The notes: generated from the letters alone by a model not told the origin. A stretch of DNA of 64,000 nucleotides from Cephalotrichum gorgonifer (GCA_900312665.1 ONZQ02000001.1:1696706-1760705), one strand, 5' to 3'. Shown: positions 12,240 to 23,578, numbered from the stretch's first letter. A program made the numbers and translations.

Positions 12240-14300
12240 ATGGCGTCCGATCAGGGTCAAGTTGTGACCGAGCCTTCGCTCCAGCCGTCGCAACCCGCCC
12301 ATACCGCGCCAGCTCCGCAAACTTCCAACGCCGACATTCTGGATCCGATAGCCCGCGCCAATCCACTCAAGAGAAGTCGCGAGGAGAGCCCGAGCTCGCC
12401 ATCACCAACCGCGGACGAGCCATCGCAAAAGGCCACCCGATTCGCCCTGCGAACCACCTCCCCAATCCAGCTCACGGCCGCCGTTGCCGCCCTCGAAGCA
12501 GAACGTCGTCGGAGAGAAGAGTTCGGCCAGGAGATGACTGCCGTTCATGATACCTCGAGCAATTCCGTTCTGGAGTCGTTAATCCGCAGCAACGAAGCAA
12601 TGAGTCAGCCGACCGACGCGCACACTTCCTCCGCCCCCCCGACCGCAGCCATGGATGCTGCGGAAAGGCCGGCAACTTCGCTACCCGCGCCAATATCAAT
12701 GCCATTGTCGTCAGCCCAGATAGAGTCGTCGACATCGGCAGGGTTGGGCGCGAATGGCGACCCGAACCAGGTTGGCGATGCCAGTATGGCTGGCGCGCCG
12801 GTGACGGAGAGCCCCACCCCCATGGACCTCGACCCAAACCTCGACGACGCAGAGGCACACGCTTCTCAACACGACGACAGGACAACCTCAGCTTCTCTCT
12901 CATACCCAGGACCTCTCCATACCCCAGGTCCGATGCCGGGGCCCGGTAGTCGCACCATGAGCTACCCCCTACCCACCTCGTCTGCACAGGGATCTCCAAC
13001 ATCGTCAGGAGGCCCGCCTAAGAAACACGTGTGCGAATATTGCGAGACGGAGTTTACCCGTCATCACAACCTAAAGAGCCACCTCTTGACCCACAGCCAC
13101 GAGAAACCGTTCAAGTGCGACCAGTGCGACATGCGGTTCCGCCGCCTCCACGACCTAAAGCGTCATTCCAAGCTCCATACTGGCGAGAAGCCACATGTGT
13201 GTCCGAAGTGCGACCGAAAGTTTGCGAGGGGTGATGCTCTTGCGAGACATAGCAAGGGTGCGGGGGGTTGCGCCGGACGGCGATCTAGCATGGGGACGTT
13301 TATCGAAGACGATATCAATACAAGTCTAGCGGATGCGGATGACTCTCGCGTGCATGACCATCGGATGCACCCGAATCTGCACGAGAGCCTGCGAGACAAT
13401 CTGCCAGGGAACCTGTATGCGAAATACGCGGCTGACGCCGCAATCGCGGAGGAGGAGAGGATGCGACAGCAGAGTCTCCCAAATTTAAAGGCGCCACAGG
13501 GCGCCGGGAGCCCGGGGGGTACGGAGGGCATCGCCTCACAGGCGCAAGCATACGCGTCGACCGCGCCGTCACGCGGGGCTAGTGGCAACGGGCTTTATCC
13601 TCCCGGCGTGGACCGCAATAGTGTAAGTACAACGGCTTCCCCCAGCATCCCGCGCAGCAGTACGGGCAACGACCATACACCGGGCACCAGTGTCTCATCA
13701 CTACCGACGAGCATGGGGAACGGCCACGTGTACTCCCAAAACGGAGTGACGGAGAGCCCCAGGCCCCTTAGCCCGTCCCCCGGGCCTGGTGGGAGGTTTC
13801 ATGGCTTGCCTGATGTCCCGGAGCATCCGGGGGAGGATACGCAGGCTGCTGTTAGTCAACGATTGTTGTGCCTAACGCAACCTCAACAGTATGCGCGACG
13901 CGACTCCGACCGGCGGACGCCGCCGAACGTGCCGCTCTCGGCGGGAACGGGCGGCACGCCTAAGCAGCTGGCCAATGCGGGCTCATCCGACGGGCGGTAC
14001 GCCACCGCGGGGCAAAACGGCCCCACGACGCCGCAATCCGGAGGCCGCGCCGGCAGTGGAACGCACACGCTTGACGGCACCAATAACATGTTTGCAGGCG
14101 ACATCTCCGGCCTGTGGGCGTACATCCACGCGCTCGAGGAGAGGGTCTCGCAGGTGGAGAAGGCGGACCGGGAGAAGCAGGCGGTGATTGCTACCCTGAC
14201 GAGCAGCCTCGAGGCGCTGCAGAAGCGACCGAATCAGGTCCAGGAGCACGGGGGAGCGGAGGACGTGGCCGTTGATGTGGTGGCCGTTGATCAACCATGA
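12240..14300 (+). CDS. C2H2 zinc-finger transcription factor, Azf1-like
   Basis: The frame gives 686 residues from the ATG at 12240. The open frame reaches back to 12168, but only through a TTG, so the first ATG was taken. The N-terminal 260 residues are low-complexity, rich in S, P, T and A, with a short basic patch (LKRSREE). Three fingers follow at about 263-350: CEYCETEF...HLLTH, CDQCDMRF...HSKLH and CPKCDRKF...ARH, the last ending in GGC, so its final zinc ligand is apparently a cysteine. The TGEKPHVCPKC linker and the FARGDALARHSKGAGGCAGRR run are typical of the mould Azf1-like group. A C-terminal heptad region (LWAYIHALEERVSQVEK) predicts a coiled coil for dimerisation. The protein is expected in the nucleus binding DNA; target genes are unknown. 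An intron-like 39-nt piece lies in frame at 13851-13889. Confidence 0.85.
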   Translation: MASDQGQVVTEPSLQPSQPAHTAPAPQTSNADILDPIARANPLKRSREESPSSPSPTADEPSQKATRFALRTTSPIQLTAAVAALEAERRRREEFGQEMTAVHDTSSNSVLESLIRSNEAMSQPTDAHTSSAPPTAAMDAAERPATSLPAPISMPLSSAQIESSTSAGLGANGDPNQVGDASMAGAPVTESPTPMDLDPNLDDAEAHASQHDDRTTSASLSYPGPLHTPGPMPGPGSRTMSYPLPTSSAQGSPTSSGGPPKKHVCEYCETEFTRHHNLKSHLLTHSHEKPFKCDQCDMRFRRLHDLKRHSKLHTGEKPHVCPKCDRKFARGDALARHSKGAGGCAGRRSSMGTFIEDDINTSLADADDSRVHDHRMHPNLHESLRDNLPGNLYAKYAADAAIAEEERMRQQSLPNLKAPQGAGSPGGTEGIASQAQAYASTAPSRGASGNGLYPPGVDRNSVSTTASPSIPRSSTGNDHTPGTSVSSLPTSMGNGHVYSQNGVTESPRPLSPSPGPGGRFHGLPDVPEHPGEDTQAAVSQRLLCLTQPQQYARRDSDRRTPPNVPLSAGTGGTPKQLANAGSSDGRYATAGQNGPTTPQSGGRAGSGTHTLDGTNNMFAGDISGLWAYIHALEERVSQVEKADREKQAVIATLTSSLEALQKRPNQVQEHGGAEDVAVDVVAVDQP

Positions 14301-15578
14301 GCGATTGAATTTTTTTCAGGCGTTGTAAGATTGTTTTATTCGCCCTGCGCGTCGGCGTTTTTTTTTGGCCCTGTCTACCCAGACCGCGGATTCTTCTATA
14401 CTTCGCCAATCGGGTATATATATTCACGCGAAAAAGTCTGAGGCGACAGGGCGGGCGGGTTGGGTGGGGGAGGGAAGGATCAAAAGAACCGAATAAAAGA
14501 AATAAGACTATAAGACATGAATCTCGAGGACTGGGAAGAGAGAGAGAGGGTCGGCGTTACGGTTGGAACAGGCTATGTTCTTCTGCGGCGGTCTGCTTAT
14601 TAGGGGGGGAGGGGGAGGTCTACGAAGGGCGGAGGGAAGGTTTAACAATTGGTCTTGAGAATCCACGTCGCATGAAGAAAGGAAGCTTATGGCTTGAGAA
14701 AATCTCGCGGTGTATCTTTTTTCTTATTCGTCTTCTTCTTGATGTTGTCTGGTATGGGGAACGGCGGCGGTTTTTTGTATCTTTCTTCTATTCTCCTGCT
14801 TGGCGGACGAGGGTTATCTGTGTTGTTGCTACCAGGTTTCCCTGATTGTGTATTATATGATATACCTCTAATGGTTATTCGCTTCTTACTCGTACATGTG
14901 CCGAGTTCCACTTTGTGTGCCGGTCTCTTTGCCGGGTGCTGCGAATGTTGCTTTTCTGTCCCCGGTCGTTGGCGGAGAGCTTGTGGACAACTCCTGAAGA
15001 CATGTAATGGTTCACTCGGGCCCGTGTCGGCTGCTTCCACGGTCATGCGGGCGATTCGGGGAGCCCGCGCTGACTGTGGAGGTACTCTGTATTTGTTGTC
15101 CAGACAAACACGACCCACGTGGAGCAGCGGGGTATTACTACGAGTGTTCCGCCACAGCAGGTCTCCAGGGAGGGCCTGCCGAGGTGAATCATATGCCAGA
15201 TGTCGTCGGTACAGGGTGATACAGGGGTTTATCTGGATACCAAGCCGAACACGAGCCCACTTCCTTTTGCTTGTAACTCCGCTCCGTCCAGAGCAGACGT
15301 CATCGAAATTCCTCCCTCCTCCCTGCCCTGTGCAAAATACAATAATCCGGCGCCCGCCTCGACGACTTCCACTTCGCGCCTACACCTCGTCCCGCCCTCC
15401 ATCGTCGACCCCAGACCTTTCATTCGCTTCACGTCTATGTTAGTTGTTACACAGATCATGTTATAGGGCTGCCGGACATTTTGCGCACCCGCCGTTTTAC
15501 CAGCCTGGACCCGTCAGGCTGGCCGAGAGAGATACCAAAGCTCTTCCTTGCAGCTTGTCTCACATCATCCGAAACATC
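14301..15578. other. Spacer between the zinc-finger and DGAT2 genes
   Basis: This 1.28-kb stretch holds the 3' region of the zinc-finger gene and the promoter and leader of the DGAT2 gene. A plus-strand frame at 14694-15443 is open, but its hydrophobic start reflects T-rich DNA and it resembles no known protein. TACTCGTA-type words occur at 14888 and 15139. Confidence 0.5.
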
Positions 15579-17182
15579 ATGTCTGTCATAGCGGATTCGC
15601 TGGGCGATAATATCCCAGATGCCCAAAAAGACAAAGGTAAGAGCCGTCTTGGATTCACGTGGTAGGATATCCTATGGAATGGGTGTCTGGGATGTCTTGG
15701 TGGGCGTGCGACGACGACGCAGCCTCACATGGCCCTCGAGCTTCCACGTCGATGACCGACGATGTCCCCGACCGACCCTTTTTTCGTCGTTGGCGACGTA
15801 AAAGAAATACACTGCCACATAAATGCACGGGAGGTTGACTTGATTTCCCACTTCTAGTAGAAACTCCTGCCGACCTCTCTTCTGCCTCCTCCGACATACT
15901 CCCCGAATGGCCGATGGAGAAGGAAATGGTCGAGTCGGCCAGCGACGCCGCCCACGCAGGCGAGACCGAAACCGAGTCCGAGACCGAAACTGTCATCGAC
16001 GGGCCGACCGCCATAACTAACGGCTACCACACCTATGCGAGCGACGACACGTACGCGGACCGGTCGAGCGAGGCGACGGCTAGGCACGAGGACCCGGATT
16101 ACCCACCCCTCACGGGCGCCGGCGCGCGGGCCCGGGACTACGAGAGCAGCGCCTGGACGAGGGCGGGCATCAGGTTCGCGCCCCTCCACGTACCCCTGGT
16201 GCGCCGGCTGCAGACGTTGGCCGTCCTCTTCCACTGCACGGCCGTCGTCTTCTTCCCCGCGCTCTTCTTCCTCGTGTGCGCCATGCCGCTCATGTGGCCG
16301 CTGCTGATACCGTACCTGATCCACCTGTCCGTGTCGACCGCGGCCACGGACGGCAAGCTCAAGTACAGGTCCGAGATGCTCCGGTCGCTGCCCATGTGGA
16401 CCCTGTTCGGGAGCTACTTCCCCGTCGCGCTGCACAAGACGCACGACCTGCCCGCCGACGGCAAATACATACTCGGCTACCACCCGCACGGCATCATCTC
16501 CCACGGCGCCTGGGCGGCCTTTGCCACCAACGCCCTCGACTTCGCGGGCAAGTTCCCCGGCGTCACCAACACGCTCGTCACGCTCGACTCCAACTTCCGC
16601 ATCCCCTTCTACCGCGACTGGATCCTCGCCATGGGCCTCCGGTCCGTGTCCAAGGAGTCCATCTGGAACACGCTCACCCGCGGCGGGCCCGACGGCCAGG
16701 GCGCCGGCCGGGCCGTCACCATCGTCGTCGGCGGCGCGCGCGAGAGCCTAGAGGCCGAGCCGCGCGCGCTGCGGCTCATCCTCGAGGCGCGCAAGGGCTT
16801 CATCAAGATGGCGATCCGGACCGGCGCCGACCTCGTGCCCGTGCTGGCCTTCGGCGAGAACTCGCTCTACGACCAGCTGAGCCCCAAGACGCACCCCATG
16901 GTGCACAAGTTCCAGATGATGTGCCTCCGCGTCTTCAAGTTCACCCTCCCCGCGCTGCACGGGAGGGGCGTGCTGAACTACGACATCGGCCTGATGCCGT
17001 ACCGCCGGCCCGTGAACATCGTCGTGGGCAGGCCGGTCAAGGTGGAGAGATCCTCCGCGCCGGAGCAGGGGGAGATTGAGCGGATGCATGCCCTCTACGT
17101 GGCCGAGCTGAAGAAGCTCTGGGAGGCGTACAAGGATGAGTTCGCCACCGACCGGAAGGGGGAACTGGAGATTATTGGTTAA
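15579..17182 (+). CDS. DGA1: Diacylglycerol O-acyltransferase, DGAT2/Dga1 type
   Basis: Exon 1 (15579-15636) codes the first 19 residues; exon 2 runs from 15861, or from 15858, to 17182. The product is 459 or 460 residues. After an acidic N-terminal region (about 80 residues), hydrophobic segments at roughly 110-150 form the membrane hairpin. The catalytic HPHG motif lies at about 227-230 within YHPHGIISHG. The family blocks FRIPFYRDW, TRGGPDG, GGARESLEA, RKGFIKMAI, VPVLAFGENSLYDQ and the terminal VNIVVGRPVKVE all follow in the expected order. DGAT2 joins a fatty acyl group from acyl-CoA to diacylglycerol, making triacylglycerol at the ER and lipid droplets. The intron is 221-224 nt with a GTAAGA donor and two acceptors three bases apart. 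The sister enzymes in this family (monoacylglycerol or wax acyltransferases) share the same motifs, so substrate is inferred from overall likeness. Confidence 0.93.
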
Positions 17183-17751
17183 GGGGAGGTTGGTTATCCC
17201 CGGGGAACAACGGTTTCATTTAATAAGGATCTGGCTAAGCTGGAACTAGGTGGCATTGCGAGGAAGGCATATCGCGGGCTCGAGTTTTCACATGTTTCGC
17301 TTTCTTTTTGGGTTAGAGGATTTTAGGGTGGGGCTTCGGCGGTTGATTGAACAACCAACATACATGTACCTGCATCTTGTAGCATTGGGATCTCATTTGT
17401 ATAATTCACTTGGAAGATATATACTACCGGGATGGGTCTTTTAAGGTTGCTTAATAGATGAGGCTAGGAGGAAGCTAGCTTCCACCTCATGGTACCAGGT
17501 ACCTACCTACTATGCCCACCCACCATTAGGTCACCTGACTCCGCGTTTAGTGCGGGCGTCAGTTACCACCACGCATGACTCGCCGCGTGTCAAGCCCTTC
17601 TGCATAACTACACTTAGAAACACTTGAATTTCCCCTCGTCCATTGCATCCCAACGCTGCTTCAGAAACCTTAGACCCAACCCCCATATTCGTTCACCGGA
17701 AACCCCGAAGGACTGCACAATCTAATCAGTCTCACTACCGAGGAAAAAACC
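17183..17751. other. Spacer between DGAT2 and APN1
   Basis: This 569-base stretch holds the 3' region of DGAT2 and the promoter of APN1, which is transcribed in the same direction. No gene-like frame or strong repeat was seen. Confidence 0.55.
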
Positions 17752-19288
17752 ATGTGTCCCACCTCGCCGCGCAAGAGGTCCTCGCGGCAAACTGCAAAGT
17801 CAACCACCGCCGGCGCGAAGTCGAAGCGCAAGGTCGAGGACACCGAGTCCGAGAGCGAGCCGGAAGTCAAGCCGAAGAAGAGAAAGACTGCTACAGCGGG
17901 GAAGAAGAAGGAGGAGGACATGGGGCCACTCGCAGCGAGGACTGCTGTTTCTTCGCTGAAGAAGGCGATGTACATCGGTGCGCACGTTAGCAGTGCCGGC
18001 GGTATGGTTCCCTTCTATATAGCCCCTCTTCCTCTTACAGCCGCCCCCTTTCTCCCCTCACAATCCCCACGCATCCATATTTCCACAATTAGGTCACTAA
18101 CTCAAGGGACCAGGCGTCCACAACTCTCTCCAAAACGCGACCAACATCGGCGCCAACGCCTTCGCCCTCTTCCTCAAGTCCCAGCGCAAGTGGACGAACC
18201 CGCCCCTGGCGGCCGACGTCCGCCGGCAGTACCTCGACCTTGCGACCAAGCACTCGTACGACTCGGCCAAGCACGTCCTCCCGCACGGGAGCTACCTCGT
18301 GAACCTGGCGCAGGCGGACGACGCCAAGGCGGAGCAGGCCTACGCCAGCTTCGTGGACGACCTGGGCCGGTGCGACCAGCTGGGCATCCGGCTGTACAAC
18401 TTCCACCCGGGCAACAGCGGCGGCGCGGACAAGAAGGAGGCGTGCGCGCGCATCGCCAAGATGCTCAACCGCGCGCACGGCGAGACGGACAAGGTCGTCG
18501 CCGTCCTGGAGAACATGGCCGGCGCGGGGAACGTCCTCGGGGCCAGGTTCGAGGAGCTGCGCGACATCATCGACGGCGTGGAGGACAAGACGCGCGTGGG
18601 CGTGTGCATTGACACCTGCCACGCCTTCGCGGCCGGGTACGACCTGCGGACGCCGGAGGCGTTCGCCAAGACAATGAAGGAGTTTGACGAGGTCGTCGGG
18701 CTGAAATATCTCATGGCCTTCCACCGTACGTTTCTAACCCTGCTTCATCCGCCCTCCTTCTCCCTTCCTTTTCCCTCGCCCCAATCTACGTCGTTACTAA
18801 AGGAAGGAAACGCAGTCAACGACAGCAAGGCGCCCCTCGCATCGAACCGCGACCTCCACGCAAACATAGGCACGGGCTACCTCGGCCTCCGCGCCTTCCA
18901 CACCCTCATGAACGACGACACCTTCGCTGGCATGCCCATGGTCCTCGAGACGCCCATCGACAGGAAGGGCCCCGACGGGAAGTCGTTCGAGGACAAGCAG
19001 GTCTGGGCCGACGAGATTAAGCTGCTGGAGAGCCTGATCGGGATGGACCCCGAGGGGGAGGAGTTCAAGGCCGCGGAGGAGAGGCTGTGGGAGCAGGGGA
19101 AGGGGGAGAGGGAGAGGGTGGGCGATCAGGTCCAGAGGAGGGAGGCGAAGACGAAGGCCAAGGCAGACAAGGGCAAGGGGAAGGGGAAGGTGGCGAAACC
19201 GAAGGCGAAGGCCCCCGCTGCCAAGGGAAGGGCGAAGAAGAAGGTCAAGGACGAGACCGACGACGACGATGATAGTGACTACGAGTAA
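17752..19288 (+). CDS. APN1: Apurinic endonuclease, endonuclease IV family
   Basis: Exons 17752-18001, 18114-18725 and 18816-19288 give 444 residues. Intron 1 (112 nt) has a GTATGG donor and a CACTAAC branch site; intron 2 (90 nt) has a GTACGT donor and a CGCAG acceptor. The core begins at about residue 73 with MYIGAHVSSAGG and continues with the endonuclease IV blocks NATNIGANAFALFLKSQRKW, LPHGSYLVNLA, YNFHPGNS, VAVLENMAG, VGVCIDTCHAFAAGYD and MAFHLNDSK, then METPIDR-like and LIG segments. These contain the His, Asp and Glu ligands of the three-zinc site. The enzyme cuts DNA 5' to abasic sites and trims blocked 3' ends in base excision repair. Basic patches near the N-terminus (KSKRK, KPKKRK) and a lysine-rich tail suggest nuclear import; the tail ends in acidic residues. 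Intron 2 is in phase and has no stop, so an unspliced message would still code a protein. Confidence 0.94.
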
Positions 19289-19629
19289 GCTAGTAAAGAT
19301 GCCCAGTGTGCTGTAGTGTGTAATATATATTTTCTCTATCTTGACCGGATGGGTCGCAGACATTGATCTGTAAAAGGCAAAAAGGAGAGAGGTATATTGA
19401 CCTGGTATTAACAAAAACGACGACGAAACAAGAAAGCAGAAAACAAATAGAGAGGGGCGAGCATAGAAAGAGGAATACGAGATCTACACCTCCCCTCCCG
19501 CCCCCCTCTTCAAAACCCAAAAACGCCACGCACACCCTCCTCCCATGCCGGCCACGCGTACGTACTTTCATAGCTCTTCGTCGCAATCATGACTTCCTTC
19601 ATCTTCCAGGAAAACTAAGGGGGACGCCC
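19289..19629. other. Convergent 3' spacer between APN1 and BUB1
   Basis: The 341 bases between two facing stop codons must contain both polyadenylation regions. AT-rich sequence near 19320 follows the APN1 stop. No gene was seen. Confidence 0.6.
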
Positions 19630-22600
19630 TCACCTCCGCCTCGCGAAGGCCTCGACCTTCCCCAACAGGCCCTTCAGCCCGACGCCCCTCTCGCAGTTCG
19701 CGACGAGCCAAGCCTCCATCTCCTCCCTGACGTCCCTCATCCCCCTCAGTAGCGGCATCCTCCCGTCCTCCTCCCCGGCCGCGTGGGCCGCCGGGTTCAG
19801 CAGCATGTCGAAGCACCGTCCCCACAACCCCGTCTGCCAGTACCTCTTCAGGCTCTCCCTGACTCTGTACCTCCTGTCCGGGCCAAGCACGCCTCCCGCG
19901 TCGGCGCGGACCGTCTCGATGTACCTCCCGAAGAGGAGGCAGTGCAGGACGCCCGCGAGGCCGTGGTAGTCCATCTGCCACGTCCAGGGCCTGCCCTCGC
20001 GCATCTCGGCGCAGTCCTGTGCCGTGGTCTTCCAGTCCGCCACGAAGCTCACCCCGGGAGCGAAGGCGCGCATGTCGACACCTCGCCCGAAGTCGATGAG
20101 CGTCACGCCCCTGCTGCCCCAGCCCTCTTCCCCGTCCGGGCGGTACTGCGCCGAGAGGGGGGAGTCGCCGTCGCCGTGGTCGAGGCGGAGGAGGCAGTTG
20201 TCGGGCTTCAGGTCCCCGTGCATGAGTCCCCTGGAGTGGAGCGCCTCCGCGGTCCGCAGGAGCTCGACGGCGAAGAACATGGCCAGCTGCTCGTCCATCA
20301 CGCCCGACGGCTCCGCGCGGAACGAGTTGACGACGTCGAGGAGCGTGCCGTGCGGGTGGTACGGCAGCACGAGGAAGCCCTCGTCCTGGAACACGTGCAC
20401 CTCGAGCGCGTGAGACAGCGAGGCCGCGGCGCGGTGCTGGGCCCCGAGGCGCTCGTGCGCCTGGCGCATGATGTAGAACTCCCACGCCGAGGGCGGCACC
20501 TCCATCTTCAGGGCCTCGACCGCGCTGCGCCGGGTCACCGCCCCGTTGACGCCCACTCCCTTCTCTTCCTCCTCGTCAGGGGAGGAGTTCTCGACGAGGT
20601 ATACCGGCGCGAAGGCCCCGGCCCCGAGCTCCTTCTTCACCGCGTAGTCGGCGTCGATGTCGGGCAGGTGGATCACCGGCCCGGCCATGGTGTTTGTCTT
20701 GTCCCCGGCCTTCTGCGCTTTCGTCATGGCCTTTGCGAACCTCCGGATCTCGCTCCCCTTTTCGTACTTCTCGCCCTGGCGGTCGTAGAACCCGGGGTAC
20801 GCGGATAGGGGCGGGTGGATATTTGCCAGGATCTCGTCGCGGACGACGTCGTCGACGGGGTTGCACTGCGCGTTCTGGATGATCGGGCCAGTGGGAGATG
20901 TGGATGTCTCCTCCACTATACCCTCTACGGCTGCTCTCGGGGGGGTCCGTGACGGCGAGTCGACATCGACCAGCGGGCTGCTGAACTCGCTCTCGGGGCT
21001 CGACGACACACGGGGGGTGGCCAGCTCGTTGCGTCGGCTGGGCGTCTTGTAAGAGTCCTCATACCGCATCGGGATGTTCATGGACACCTCCGTCCTCTCG
21101 GTGATCGGAGTCATGAAGGGGAGGCGATTGTTAGCCACCTCGACCGGGTCCCTAAACGGTCGTGTATGGGGCTCCCAATCCTCCGGGGGGATGGGCACGA
21201 AGGTCGTTCGCGTCCGAGGAGCAGATGCCTCGTCGTCAGCCGCGCTGGCGTGCCCACCATCATCGTACTCCTCTTGCTCACTGGTTCTCTCAGAGATCCC
21301 ACCCGAAGGATCGGGGTCGCTGGTATCGATGAGATCGGACGCGTCGTCATCCTCGCCTTGCTCAGCGGTAAGATCTCCATCGACGTTGGGGACATGCCTA
21401 CGGGTGGAGAAATCGGACCACTCGCTAACACTCTTGACGTCCGAGGTGTCATCGTCGTCGTTCACCTCCGTCTCATCGCCTATCTCGGTCTCATCGCCTG
21501 GTTCAGACCCATCATAGCCTACCTCGGTCAGGTCACCCCCTATCTGCCTCGTCGTGTTGGTGCTCTCGGCACCACTGGTGTAGTCACCGTCCGAGTCGTA
21601 GTCGTCATCGTCGTCGCTCTCCTCATCTTCTTGGGCTTTCGCTACGGGCTGATTGAAGATATCGTATATATCGTCCGTCGCAGCCTTCGTATGTAGCGTC
21701 ATCGTGGGTTCCGCCGACCCCCTTTTCTTCAGCTTCGGCCTTGACGGCGAATCAAGCTTCGCTTTGACTACGAGGTAAAGCAGTAGACTGTTAGTCGGGT
21801 CTTCGTGCCTCCCCCTTCGCGAAGATAAGACCTGCGGTAAAAGTACTTACTTGTTTGGGTCTCGTTAACCTCCATCCGCCTCATCTTCTTCGACTTGCCT
21901 ACCCTAGGCGCTTCCATGACGGCGCCATTCTCGTCATACATCGCTGGGGCCGAGTCTTGGTGTATCGCCAGCTTCTGCGGCGCCCCCCTGCTGGCACCAC
22001 CACGGACGTCATTCTCTGAGTCTCGATGTATCACCAGCTTTTGAGAAACCCCCTTGCCGGTAGCGCCGCGCCCAGCGCTGTTCTCGTCATACATGGCCGG
22101 GGCCGGGTCTCGATGTATCGCCAACTTCCCCACGGCCCCCCTGCCCTTGGTGTCAACCCCAGCACCATGCCCGGAAGAAGCGAACGCCAGGGGCGAGTTC
22201 TCGTCGTTCTGCACACTCTCGTCCATGTCTGACTCCTCCTCGTCCCTCGGCCGATCCAGCCACCCGCGATTCCTAGCCCAGATCTCCTCGAAGCTCAGCT
22301 CCGACCCCGGGATCTCCGGCGTCGGGTATAACGTCGCCAGGTCAACGAAGATGCGCTCCCTCTTTCCCGTGACGGGATTCACGGTCACTTGATATTCGCT
22401 CGATTGGACAACAAAGTGTGATATTTGTGAAAGCAGGGACTAGATACACCAAAGAAAACGAATTGCCATCGTCAGAGTCCCAATTAGTCCTATGAACCTC
22501 CATCAACACGTGGACGGTTTAAAAGGGGGGAGGGAGGAGGGGGAGAGGGTGGGAAACGAAGTTGGGTAGATTTTGCTTCATACCTTGTCCTTGAACACCT

Positions 22601-23578
22601 CCATCTTGGGCCCCGCCCTCTTCTTCCCACCTGCCTTGAGCGTCTCGCCCGCCCACGGAGTCGGCTCAACCGTGTTCTCCTTCCTCCTCTCCCCCAGGGT
22701 CCCGATGCTGTCCCACCCCTTCGACCCCGTTCCCCGCGACGAGAGGGCCGGCTGAGAGGGTGCGGCGTCGGCGTCGGAGAACACCGCGAGCTTCGCCCGC
22801 GCCGGTCTCCCCGACGTCCCGAGCCCGGGATTCGGCGCCGGCGCCTGCGGTCCGCCGCGCCCAGGGTCGCGAGGAAGGGGTCGACCTTCGCCGCCAGCGC
22901 GGGCCGCGCCGTGGGGAGGGCCGGAGAGGACGGCTCATCGCCGACCTCTTCCCTGTGTGCCCTCCTCTCCTCGAACTCCTTGAACTTCCTCGTGAGCCTC
23001 ATCGCCGGACGCGCCTCCCGGTCGATGCCCAGCCTGTACACCTCCTCCGCCTGCCCCCACCTCCCCGCGCCCTCGAGCCACGCGGCGTACTCCTCGTAGT
23101 ACAGCGCGAGCCCCTCGCCAACGCCGTGCCGCGAGAGGTACACGTACGTCTCCCGCGGCGCGTCCGAGAAGAAGCCGATATAGAGGAGCCAGATCTTCAG
23201 GTACCGCGGGTCATTCCGGTACTGTGCCGCGCCCACGAACGCCTTCGTCGCCCTCTCTAGCGTCCCCCTCAGCTGCGCATCTCCCGTCGCCTGCGCGCTA
23301 GGATACGCGTCTAGTGTCCACCGCACATATCTGTCCCACACGTCCAGCGGGTCGTCTGACTCTGCGATGTTCTCGATCTCGGCCTCGTACTCTGCTCGTA
23401 TGCGATCGTTGACGGATTTCGCCTCGCCTATAGATGTGGGCGACGGTCGTTTCTGGAGGGGCGAGGGCGAGAAGAGCTCGGCGAGTTTCTTTGCGGAGCG
23501 GCCGCTAGGGAGGGCCTGGATGTTCTCCTTTTGGTCTTCGATCACATCGAAGTTGATGAGATCGTCGGAGGCCGCCAT
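19630..23578 (-). CDS. BUB1: Spindle checkpoint kinase BUB1 with Mad3 features, one frame break
   Basis: Exons 23578-22584, 22439-21851 and 21767-19630 give 1240 residues if one missing base near 22850 is allowed for. The N-terminus has a KEN box (K17-N19) and the Mad3/Bub1 TPR region (about 60-210, with WDRYVRW and LKIWLLYI). A second KEN follows (RRKENTVEPTPW), then a GLEBS-like Bub3-binding segment (SELSFEEIW, near 380) after the NPVTGKRERIFVDL block. A long acidic linker carries KLKKRGSAEPTMTLHTKAA. The C-terminal kinase has the glycine loop (ELGAGAFAPV), HGDLKPDN and DFG, so it should be active. The protein works at unattached kinetochores, phosphorylating histone H2A and delaying anaphase through APC/C-Cdc20. 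The frame breaks at about 22848-22852: upstream reads LATLGAAD, downstream APAPNPGLG in the other frame. Introns are 144 and 83 nt. Identity is firm; whether the break is real is not. Confidence 0.9.

Noticed and set aside
14694..15443. Plus-strand frame with a hydrophobic start, like a secreted or membrane protein
   Set aside because: The hydrophobic run comes from T-rich DNA; the rest is of random composition, and no splice sites or family resemblance support it.
19783..20808. Plus-strand open frame (341 codons) opposite the BUB1 kinase domain
   Set aside because: No motif, and the minus strand holds a complete kinase.
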